Part shown: piece by piece, positions 47,367 to 57,755 of the stretch
Layout: each line of letters opens with the position of its first letter
Position numbering within the stretch: position 1 is the stretch's first letter
Origin: Jacaranda mimosifolia
Taxonomy: Eukaryota; Streptophyta; Magnoliopsida; Lamiales; Bignoniaceae
Length of the DNA stretch: 64,000 nucleotides
Direction of reading: 5' to 3'
NCBI GenBank assembly: GCA_018894105.1
Contig: CM032124.1
Location: forward strand, 4,139,501-4,203,500
Made by a program: the position numbers and the translations under genes
The notes under the pieces: model-generated
Seen by the model: only the letters and a program-made list of their open reading frames with translations
Database searches by the model: none
What the model was told of the DNA's origin: nothing

Positions 47367-47691
47367 AATTGCAAAATTAACTAAGACCGTAGTTATGGCC
47401 ACTTTGCGTTTAAGATCAAAACTCATTAAAAATTGGAAAACAAAAAAAAGATTGTGGCCACCGAAAAATATAGCCAACATTTGTGATTGCTTGTGGGGCA
47501 CATGTGTGGAATACTGACGCAGGCGCCATGTAAGCAATATATGCTGACTGTGCTTTCCGATGGCCACTATTTTTTTTTTTTTTTTGGTTCTAATTTTATT
47601 TTTAATGAATTTTGATTCTACTTTAATACCATCCCAAATTCTAGTCCTACATTACAAATTGGCCATAGTTGTGGTCCTTTTTTTGTAATTT
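47367..47691. mobile_element. Inverted-repeat MITE
   Basis: Ends AATTGCAAAATTAACTAAG and (reversed) AATTACAAAAAAAGGACC, continuing into ATGGCCA on both sides. It has a nested inner hairpin (about 47450-47590) and a long T-run. No coding. Similar end words occur at about 121-280. Confidence 0.5.
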
Positions 47692-48242
47692 ACTCTATTA
47701 ATTATATGAAGGCAAGGTGAAATTAGTCTTTTCTAGCCAATGTTGCTGTAGTTATGAAAGAAGAAATTAAAAAAATGCACGCAAGTATTCTTTCAGTTTC
47801 GTTGATATCCAGATTTGTGCTTTAATTAATTTTATACGATATGCTTTGTATTTCAGTTGTTTTCATTTAATATGTTGAAAGACAGTTTATCTGTAATATC
47901 TTCTATATTATAAACTTTTACATTGAATGATATGAAATGAAATAATCGAATTTTATCAAAAAAATAAAATAAAATTAAAGTACTATTACATCAGTAATTA
48001 CTTTAATTGGGAAGCATTTATGAAAAAAAAAAACGATCATTTAAAAAAATGAAACCTTATATGTTCTGGAATATATATGATTGAGTAGGATTGAAAAACA
48101 ATTCAAATTTTTTCATGCTCGATTGGAGATCAATAACTAAAAGCTTATTTAAACTCAATTCATAATTATAACAAATTTAAGTTTGAGCACATTTTTTAGT
48201 AGATAGAATTTGAAGGTCGACTTGAACTCGACTCATTTAGTT

Positions 48243-48244
<2 letters not shown>

Positions 48245-48274
<30 letters not shown>
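48245..48274. repeat. (CA)n microsatellite
   Basis: About 15 units followed by a TA run, inside the tail of unit B. Confidence 0.9.
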
Positions 48275-48282
<8 letters not shown>

Positions 48283-48449
48283 AGATTTGCATAAAGTGAT
48301 CTAGTTACTTGAACTATATTAGCTTGTATTCGACTCATTAAAATTTGTTCAAACTTGGTTAATTAACATCTCTACCATTTATTCAATATACACAAAAATG
48401 TTAACTATACCTAATAAAGATGTTTCAGTGGGCATATTATAATTAGTTA

Positions 48450-48682
48450 TTCGAATGATCGTACTATTTCAAAGTCCCTTTTACTCTACAAAATGTCTCA
48501 AACTTTTAGAAATGTATTTCATTGAAACTACAAACTTTCAAAAACGATAATGTCTGAGTGAGATAAATCTTTTTTGGTGGCTTTCGTCAAATCTCAAAAT
48601 TTTTGTCATTGATGGGATAGGATTTCTCTCTTTTTTGGTGGCTTTCGTCAAATCTCAAAAAAAAATTTAATTGATGGGATAG

Positions 48683-48722
<40 letters not shown>

Positions 48723-49244
48723 TTACCCAATCTGACATAAGTGCAACCTATTGAATTTACCATATTTTGTACTGAATATTGCTTTTTAAGGGGAAAAACA
48801 AAAGAAACTACTCTTATAATCTATAATTGAAACCTATATGACTATGACATTGTTGCATACTTGCATCAGTTTTTAGTGAAATGATCAAATATATTTTACA
48901 TTAAATATTAATTAAATTAATAATAGATAATCAACAATTTTACAAGTACCAACTGCACTTTGATTTCAGTGTCTTGGAATCTGAACATTTTCATTAAACT
49001 ATTTTAGTTGTTTGCATTGGATTCTCGTTAAAATACAAATTTTCACTGAACTAAATTCCAAAACCCAAGTAGGAGTAGATTTCAAATTGGACTGTATTTT
49101 CAAATAAAAAAAAAAAAAAAAAGGTATAAAAACAGAGTACCACGCAAAAGGTGCAAACGCAATGCAATGGGCAGCGGTTCTCCCAACAAATATATCTAGG
49201 TGAACAAGCCAAACAAAACAAGCATGAGCAGCATATATCTTTTA
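48450..49244. repeat. P450-upstream repeat unit C, left part
   Basis: Third unit: head 48463-48680 (TACTATTTCAAAG, TCTCAAACTTTTAGAAATG, GATGGGATAGGATTTC), a partial internal duplication of the GGTGGCTTTCGTCAAATC segment, and middle to 49244 (GCAATGCAATGGGCAGCGGTT). The unit continues at 56142 after the LINE. Confidence 0.7.
48684..48718. repeat. (TC)n microsatellite
   Basis: About 17 uninterrupted TC units. Confidence 0.9.
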
Positions 49245-49269
49245 TCTTTTACCTCTTTTTCATCTGTTC

Positions 49270-50435
49270 TGTTGTAAGCATAGATTATAAATAATAGTTT
49301 ATAAAGAAATTATAAAACAATTTATAATCACAAGGGCAGTGTTTGTAAAATTAGTATTATAAATATTTCAAAAAATAGTAAACAACAGTACAAATATTCC
49401 AAAATAATGATTTAATTGCAATATAGTTTAACAAAAGCACAAACCAAAGCAAACATACCAGTTGGAATATAAGAACAAAAATACAAAGATCAATATATAA
49501 ATGGAGAACTTATCTCAAAATTCTGTATCGTAACAGAACATAGATTGAATCACTAGAATATTGTTTGCCTTGAAAAAATTGTCGCCTCTACTAGTGCAAA
49601 GAGTGCAGCGAAACTTCCTCCAGAATTAGACAGTTTTAGAAGCCTTTTGGTGCACTCTAGAAAGTTTTACCTCAAACACCACTCAGTTGATAGAAAGAGA
49701 CAAGCAACACTATGTGAGAAAGATGGATATCAGAGGGAGAGAAGAGATTTTCTTTGTTGTGTGTTTATTCTGCATGCAGTAGCAACTATATATAGGTGAG
49801 AAGGAGAAGGCAAAAGGCTGTCCAAGTTCATTTTTAGTCCAGATTCATGCTGGCACAACTGTGTAAGGGATGTCCAGATTCATTTTGGGCTAGATACATT
49901 GAACTAGTAACTCCATAAACGTTTCTGGCAGTTTTTGTAACAACTTTTTTACTTTTCTTTTAAATTTAAAAATTCAAATTTTAAACAAAATTCTAGTCAA
50001 AATTGGAATTTTCAATAAAAAAGATTAACCCGAGACCAAACGCCCACGCCCGGGCCAGGCTGGGATGGGTAGGTGGGTGGCGGTGGCACTCGTGTGTGGG
50101 CACACCCTCATGAGTTCTTTAATTGATATTTTACCAAGCATCAATGCTTGAACCACATATAAGGTGTATTTCTATTGGGTAAACTTCCAATGTGGGATAA
50201 GTGGTTTACTATCAAACAAAGAGCTTTTTACACTCCTACTTATTCCCCTATACTTTGTCTCATAAGCAATGTGGGATTTCCCCCACATACATAATCTTTT
50301 GTCTTTTAGTCTCCCTTTCATATTTACACAATACTTATGGATTCCAACCAAATTGGCGTTCATCTATAAGATTTAATCACTTCTTAAACATGTAATTAAA
50401 CATAAATCCCAATTGATTTGATGCCAATTACAACA
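49270..50435. mobile_element. Solo LTR nested in the LINE 5' end
   Basis: 1166 bp with perfect inverted ends TGTTGTAA/TTACAACA and near-matching 5-bp flanks TGTTC (49265-49269) and TGCTC (50436-50440). A TATA-like CTATATATAGG is at about 49787-49797. No internal retroviral coding, so it is a solo LTR, family uncertain. Removing it joins the LINE leader directly to the ATG of ORF1 at 50468. Confidence 0.7.
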
Positions 50436-50467
50436 TGCTCTCTCTATGAGGAGTAGAACTTCCTTTA

Positions 50468-51951
50468 ATGGAGCCTAGGGATTTTCCCTTCACCACTGTA
50501 TTTTCTAGGTACTTTTCTTTCCCCTACTACCATTCCTGTAGTCAGATTTCTCCTACCTTCCTTGTTTCTTCCTTTGAATTTCCATCCTCTCGTCATTTTC
50601 ATTTCCATATCACTCCCCCACTCTTCTTTGTTTCAAGCTTGTTCTCATAGACTTAGAGATAAAATCCAAAAGAATCTCACATAATGAGAATGTTGAAATC
50701 TCTTACCACCAATCCCAACATTCAACCAAACCCCACCACCAATTTAACGAACCCTTCACCATAATTGCTAAAGTTCATTCTGTGAAACATCTTAACCAAG
50801 GGGCTATAAAAGCTTATCGTGGAACTCAGGTATGAAAGATTATCGAATTTTTGCTTTGAATATGGAACTATGGGTCACAAATCAAAATTTTGCTCCATCT
50901 CCAGAACCAACAAACCAAAAAACCTTGATTCTCATAGCCAATGTAGTCTTATGATGAAATGGGGACCATGACTCGATATGGAAAATCTCAATGTAATTAA
51001 TCCCCATCTCAACTGTGCTAGCCACCAACTTACAACCACTCATTTACTTACATATGATTGCCACCCACCGAACACCCTTCAATCAAAAATTGTCATCGGA
51101 GAGAAAGCCACCACACTCAAGAGACCTACTAAACTGACAATACTACCTTTGTTATTCTATCAACCCAGTTTAGAGCCAACTAAATTGAAGCACATGGAAC
51201 ACAATCCCCTAGAAAAGTATTTAACCTGTCTATTTATATTAAATACCTACCTCTTGAAATATGTTGCTTACAAACTGACCTATCAGAGGAATTTAGTGTT
51301 GAAGATACTATGAAACAACCGTAAGATTTTTTGAAAAGCAATATCCCAAACACCAATCAAAATGATCAATTTTTTTGTTAAGACACAAAGGAATCTCTCT
51401 CATCCTTTGACCTCTAAAGCGGCCCAAGTAAACCAGAAATCAACAAAGCCCATCCAATAGATCACCTTATACTGCACCCATGCACCTAATCAAGCCAGCC
51501 CAGCTTACTGTCTTATTCAGTTATAAAGGCCCACCATCTAAATGACCATCAAGTTGAATCTACTCTTAATAACCAAGTTCTTGAAGAGACAATCTTGGGT
51601 CAATAAATTTAAAGAGACATCTTGAATTTGGACCCAATCTCTTAACCTCGTTCAAAGCATTGAAGCTAGCGCCAAGTAAACCTTTGACTCTCTCACTCGA
51701 CTTGCTAAAAAAAAATTAGTAACCAAATAGAATCTGGTTGTGCCCATAATTCACACAATCAAAGTAAATATTTGAAGCAATCTAACTACTTGGAGGAAGA
51801 CTTCGAAGCGAACATGTTACTGACAGTGAAGAAAGCCACTTGTCTCACAGAAAGGAGAATTGTGAAAGTTAAGAAAAATCCCAAGCAAGCGCAAGCAAAT
51901 AATAAACAACACTTAGTCATAATCTCTGAACTCTCTAGGCCAAAAGAGTAA
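50468..51951 (+). pseudogene. LINE ORF1 (RNA-binding protein), broken
   Basis: Starts MEPRDFPFTTV after a short leader. The best landmark is a zinc-knuckle-like motif at about 50848-50892, FCFEYGTMGHKSKFC, in which the second Cys is replaced by Tyr. Frames change several times. The ORF1 product normally coats LINE RNA. It ends with stops just before the ORF2 start. Confidence 0.6.
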
Positions 51952-51957
51952 TCCCCC

Positions 51958-54900
51958 ATGAAAGTTTTGTATTGGAATTGTCATGGACTTGCCCTGCCTG
52001 CTATAATCAGAGCTCTTCGGCCAATCTTGATTGAAAATAAACCAGATGTTCTCTTGCTCTCTCAAATCAAAACTAATTGCTTTCCTCCCATCTCTTCTCT
52101 TATCTTCTCTCTTCCTTTGATCTCACTTCATTTGAATCTGTTCTAGCTATTTCTTGTACAAGGGGCTTTTTTTTAGCCTAGCATGGGAGCCATAATATCC
52201 AAGCCATTGCATCAAATAGGTGGATTATTCATGCTCTGGTTCTAGTAGAGCATTCATCTCCCGAGTGGTATCTTTCTGGTGTTTATGGTCCATGTAAAAC
52301 AATTGAGAAATATGATTTTTGGGATTGCATTCTTGAGATGAGTCATGTTTTGAGTAAGCCAGGGCTGATTATTGGGGATTTCAATGACATTGCATCTACT
52401 ACAGAAAAGAAATGTGGCAAGCCCTTTGTCTTTTCATCTACATGTGGTCTCCATTCTGTTATAAATAAGGCTAAAATCCATGATCTAGGATTCATTGGCC
52501 ATCCCTACACTTGAAGTAATAAAAGGAGTGGACTTGCCAATATCCAAGAAAGACTAGATAGAGGTCTTGCTAATAGTTCATGGAGTTCCATCTTCCCCCA
52601 TGCCACTATTCATCATCTTGCACCCATTGCTTCTGACCGTGCTACGATTCTTCTAATCACCTATCTTGATCTTCCTACCGGCCTAAAACCTTTTAGGTTT
52701 GAAGAAATGTGGCTAAGAGATAAGTCTTGTGGGGAGGTGGTGAATAGAGCCTGGAATACAATGGTGAGAGGCTTTCCTTACTTCAAACTACAAAAAAAAA
52801 AAAAAAAACACATGCAAAGAACTCATAATTTGGAATAAAAATCATTTTGGGAATTGTAATGCTCATATTAAAGATATTAAAAGGTTGTTTGAGTCCTTGC
52901 AGGGAGAAGAACAAACAGAGGATAATATAGCTCTCCAGGGGGCCTTGGAACTTCAACTTGATGAATATTATTACATAAGACTTGAAATAATGTAAAGGCA
53001 AAAGTCTAGGCTCAGATGGCTTTAAGAAGGAGATGCCAATACAAAATTCTTCCATTTGTCTACTCTCATGCATAGATGACACAACAAGATTTTTGAATTG
53101 CAGACTTCAAACGGTAACAAGGTCTTTGAATGGAATGAAATTGGTAAGAAGTTTGAACGATTCTTTACTGAATTATTCTATTCTTCTATTCCTAGTTTTC
53201 CCAATAATCTTGATCGCCTGATTCTTCCTATTATTATTGATGAGGAAAATGAGCACTTGTGCTCCATTCCTTCCCAAGAGGAAATTAAAAAAGTTATTTT
53301 CTCCATGGAATCTCTTAAAAGCCCCGGTCCAAATGGCATCCTGCCTTTATTTTTCAAGTCTTTTTGGGCCATCACTCATCTAGAGATTGTTAGGTCGGCA
53401 CAACATTTCTTTCGAGGTGGTTTCCTTCTTAAAGCAACCAACCACACCTTCATTGCCCTCATTCCTAAGTGTAAAAATGCTTCAAATGTTGAGAATTTCA
53501 GACCTATAAACTTTTGTAATGTGACGTATGAGATTTGCTCCAAGATTATAGCTCTGCATATCAAGCTATTACTGGATAAGATGATATCCCCAACCAACTT
53601 ACCTTTGTTCCTAGTTGATGTATCAATGATAATTCAATTATCTCTCATGAGATCATGCATTATCTTCATAACAAGAGAGGTAAGAAAGGTTATGTGGCAA
53701 TCAAAATTGACATGGCTAAAGCTTATGATCGAGTTGATTGGTCTTTCTTATGTATGTCACATTCTTAGGAGATTTGGTTTCTCAAATTTCTTCATTCAAC
53801 TTATTCACCAATGCATCTCAATGGTTTCTTTTTCTACCATCATCAACGATGCACCATTTGGTCTATTCAATCCAACTCGTGGAATTATACAAGGAGATCC
53901 CATTTCCACATACCTCTTTATCATCTATTTTGAGATTTTCTCTAGGATGATATATAGAGCTGAAAACTTGCAATTGCTCCAGGGTGTGAAAGTTTGTAGA
54001 AATAGTCCTAATATCTCTCACTTGATGTATGTGGATGACCTTGTTATTTACTGTGAGGCTAACTCGTTGAATGCCCAGACAGTGAGCTCTTGTCTTAACA
54101 TTTTTGAAGAGTGGTTAGGATTATCTATAAACAAAAACAAGTCTTTCATTCACTTTAGTCATAATGTGGATCCTAGGAATAAATTAAACATACGTGACAT
54201 TATGGGTTTAGGAGAATGTAACCACAAGACAAAGCACCTTGGATTGCCTTTTTGTAAACAAAATAAGAGGACTAGTTGTTTTAATGATCTTGTGGATAAA
54301 CTTAGAAAGAAGTTGAGTGGTTGGAAAGCAAAAAATCTCTCACAAGCAGTTTGTCTTACTTTTCTTAAATCTATTGCACAGTCTCGGCCTGTATACCATA
54401 TGTCAACTTTTATTCATCCTATTTCTTTATGTGAAAAAATGGATACTCTGATGAGGAATTTTTGGTGGGTCATGATTCGAGTAAAAGAAATCTTACCTTG
54501 AAATGTTGGGATGATTGTTGTACCTTGAAATCTTATGGTGGAATTGGGCTTCGTAAAATGTTTGATCTCAACAAACCCTTGATTAATTTCTAATTGGCTT
54601 GGAAACTTGCAACAGATAACAAGTCGCTCTGGTGTGAAATCCTAAAATCAAAATATTTTAAGAACTCTGTTATTCTTGATTTTGACAACCTGATACAGAT
54701 AGCTTCGTGGATTTGGCAGGACATCACTAGATGTAGAGAAATCATCCAACTTGGGGCTTATTTCACTATCTCTTTGAACTCGAATATTTGTACTTGGTTT
54801 GATCCATGAATACATTCTCTAAATGGATTCACCCCTTCACCATTAGTCATTTTTCAAATTCTTATATTAATTTCAACCTTGTCAAAAACCTTTTGAACCC

Positions 54901-56071
54901 TAATCAAAGTACATGGAACATGAATGCCCTCTAATCTCTCTTCACTCAAGCTACTATCCAAAGCATTCTCAAAATTTGAATCTTTTCCTCCTTGGAACCC
55001 AAATCACTTTTCTGGGTCCCCAACTCATCGGGGATGTTCTCAGTTAAAAGTGCATACCTCTCTATCATCCACTCAAAAACAAGTCACCCAAGCGCACAAG
55101 ACATGAAGCTTTTCAAGAAAATTTGAAGTGCCAAAATTCATGAGAGACATAAAGTGTTTGTGTGGAAAGGGCTGAATGGTTCACTTCTAACGAGAGCTAG
55201 CTTGATGAGATTTGTCCAACTTGAGGACAATGCTTGCCCTTTAAGTAACAATGATGTTGACAGTTCTGAGCATCTGTTTATCTATTGTCCTTTTGTTGAA
55301 AGACTTTGGTGGCTCTCCAAGTGGAGATTTGAAATTGCGCAATTTAGACATCTAATAATTGCTCAATAGGTTTCTTTGCTTTTTCTTGATAGCTCATGTT
55401 CTCTTATTAATTCTGTGCAGCATTATGAGTTTCTCGTCTTTGCCATTTGTGTGATGGAATCCATTTGGAAGGCCAAGAACCGGCTTGTATTTGAACATAT
55501 AACTCCTAATGAAGAATTGATGGTCAAAAGGGTAAGCAAAACAGATGTGGAACACTGCCAAGCACAAGCATCTAAGCTTCTAAAAGCACAAAAAACCTCT
55601 CTTAAATAAGTATGGACTCCACTGCCTCATGGTTGGATCAAAGTCAATGTTGATGCGGGATTTTTTGAAGGCAAAGCTTCCCAAGCATGTATTGCAAGAG
55701 ATGAGAAAGGTAGCACAATCTCAGCACACACTTCTATTAACATTGCTCATAACCCAACCTAAGCTGAAGCTGATGCAATCTTGCAAGCATTTGAGGTGGC
55801 GTAGAAACTTGGTTTTCTAAAGGTTATTTTCTAGAGTGACTCCGCTGAAGTGGTAAGGATGATCTTAAATCCCATAGAAGCTGTTGAATGGTCCTCAAAA
55901 GCAATCATTGAGCTTGCAAAAAATATACTCCAAAATTGGCCTTCTTGGAAAGTCAAGCACATTAGAAAAGAAGCCAACTTTACTGCCCACGCCCTTGCTC
56001 AATGGGCTTTCCATTCAAATTTTTGTGGGTTTGTGTATGAGAGTACTCTAAACTCTATTTTGACAAACTAG
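51958..56071 (+). pseudogene. LINE ORF2: endonuclease, reverse transcriptase, RNase H, broken
   Basis: Endonuclease starts MKVLYWNCHG (51958), with GDFND near 52374 and SDRATI near 52636, where the usual SDH histidine is Arg. The RT region is the long frame 53098-54501: SPGPNGILPLFF, LIPKCKNASNVENFRPI, GIIQGDPIS and the catalytic YVDD at 54028-54039. A zinc-finger-like region (about 55154-55320, ending EHLFIYCPFVERLWW) and an RNase H domain (about 55620-56071, WIKVNVDAGFF, EADAILQAFEVA and a final HALAQWAF) follow. Stops and frameshifts occur between every domain. Confidence 0.88.
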
Positions 56072-56156
56072 AGCCTATGTTCTGGGCATGCTTTGTACTC
56101 TCTTGATTTTATTTAATGCATATTTTTAATTATAAAGAAAAAGCATATATCTTTTA

Positions 56157-56309
56157 CCACAAATCTCATACACGGACCATAATAATCTCCTTCTTGTTAT
56201 ATCGAAATAGAAGTCTAATTTAAATGACACTTACAAGAATAACTATGATGGTGATTATGGCAATTTTTAGTTGCTGTAAGGCTTGCTTAACAAATTAATT
56301 AAAAATAAT
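56157..56309. repeat. P450-upstream repeat unit C, right part
   Basis: Resumes after the LINE: TATCGAAATAGAAGTCTAAT and GCTTGCTTAACAAATTAATT, matching 45249-45350 in unit B. Confidence 0.75.
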
Positions 56310-57260
56310 TATAGCAACCTCTTGTGAGATTTGGAGTAATTATAAAAATTTCCCTTGAGATATGACAAATTATCAGTACTTCCCTATCATTAAAGGACGT
56401 CTAAAAACTCTAATAAAAAGCATAGAATGATTAAATTGCCTTACTCTTAATGATTTGGAAAAAAAAATTCAAAAAATTCAACAATTTAAAAGATAAAAAT
56501 ATCCCTCTATACATTAGTATATAAAATATTTATATATATATACACACACACACAAACACATGTATATATATAGTTATTGTAAATATGTAATATATATATA
56601 CACACACACGCACCTACACCCCGCGGGCCAAGCTTGGCGGCCATAACCATGGCTGCCAAAGCTTGCCCAAGGCTTCCCAGATCTGGCTATGGCAGTGGAC
56701 TGGCCGGATTTGGCCAGCCCACGAGCTCCAAACGGCTGCCATGGCTGTGCCACATGAAGCCATGGCAGCTGCACTTCTACCTTGAACAACAGTCACGAAG
56801 TTGGTGGGGCTGAAGAGAGTAGTTTAGGCGGGTCAGGGGTGGGTTAGGGTGGCGGCGGCGCGGGCTGTGGTTGTTGGATTAACAGAAAAAAAGATAAAAG
56901 AAAAGGAAAAAAGAAAAAAAAAAATTATTTCAAAAGAATTATAATTCCAATTGCTATATTAATCATTAGTGTAACGTGTTACACTAAATCTCCTTAAAGT
57001 CTTGTTAATTACAACTACATCCACACATTCATGGTGCATTATATCACAAATAAGGATATTTTGGTCTAACAACATGGCCAATAGCCAGGTCCAGTCAAAT
57101 GAATGGCAAAATTGAATTTTCAAAAATTATCAACATTGATGTCAGTAAAACCTATTAGTTAGATGGAGATAAATTATAGGGCAGATAATTATAATCTGTA
57201 AACCTCAAGGATAGTTTTTGTAAATAGACCAAATCTTAGGGGAGGTTCGTATACTTAATC
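56310..57260. mobile_element. Inverted-repeat element with a GC-rich core
   Basis: About 950 bp. Long, imperfect inverted ends: left contains ACCTCTTGTGAGATTTGG and TTTCCCTTGAGA; right, reversed, contains ACCTCCCCTAAGATTTGG and TATCCTTGAGG. The centre (56618-56880) is a GC-rich block with CATGGCTGCCAAAGC-type repeats around NcoI-like CCATGG words. No transposase, and no clear target-site duplication. Could be Mutator-like or hAT-like. Confidence 0.6.
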
Positions 57261-57755
57261 TGTTGAAAAACATAGAACAAACTGAAAGGGGAATACAGAA
57301 ATGGATGCAAAAGAAATTCACCAATCTGTTGCAGCATCACTTGTTAAGTAAACTGGTTTCCAGTAAAATATATAGGTCCCAAAACATGGGTTTATGGGAT
57401 AAAAAATATTTAATAGAATGGGTACATCAGGACAAACACATACTGACAGATGTAGCCAACTAATTACTTCTGATAAACATATTATTTAAGAGAAGTCTGC
57501 ATTGAGAATAGCATTCTAAGTTAAAAAATTGTACAAACTCAGTTCACAATTTCATTTATTTCTCAAACATAACAATTTATTTCAACTTGCAGTTCTGATT
57601 CAGTGGTCATTAATCCTCGGAGATTATAATATATTCAGAAATTTTAATTGATCTTTTTTTCAAATTTTGATCAGAGGTTCTCTTTATCATCGGTAAATTA
57701 GAATTCCATCCATCGATCCCTTCATTTCAAACAGATTCAATAACTTGCAATAAAC
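57261..57755 (+). promoter_or_regulatory. Upstream region of P450 gene 3
   Basis: About 495 bp between the repeat element and the gene 3 start codon. AT-rich. A TATA-like GATTATAATATATTC lies at about 57620-57634, some 125 bases upstream of the ATG. It is not similar to the gene 1 and gene 2 upstream regions by eye. Confidence 0.4.

Larger units (their letters stand above)
44900..48440. repeat. P450-upstream repeat unit B
   Basis: Second unit. Head 44908-45120, middle 45120-45400 (CAATGTTGTGGGCAGCCGTT, GTATCGAAATAGAGATCTG, GCTTGCTTTAACAAATTAATT) and tail 47700-48240. It is interrupted by the hAT-like element 46207-47316 and the MITE 47367-47691. 45880-46070 also matches 22790-22984 in the gene 1 upstream region. 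No gene. Confidence 0.7.
49245..56141 (+). mobile_element. L1-type LINE with 3' RNase H, containing a solo LTR
   Basis: Non-LTR retrotransposon bounded by a 15-bp target-site duplication AGCATATATCTTTTA (49230-49244 and 56142-56156). The host sequence after the right copy (56157-56300) continues unit C as in unit B, which confirms the borders. It has ORF1 with a zinc knuckle and ORF2 with endonuclease, reverse transcriptase, a zinc-finger-like region and a C-terminal RNase H domain, the layout of many plant L1 elements. The 3' end is ATAAAGAAAA. A 1.17 kb solo LTR sits 25 bases from the 5' end. Multiple stops and frameshifts make it inactive. Confidence 0.9.

Noticed and set aside
50978..51313. 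111-residue frame inside the LINE
   Set aside because: Falls in the broken ORF1 region and shows no separate domain; treated as part of the decayed ORF1.
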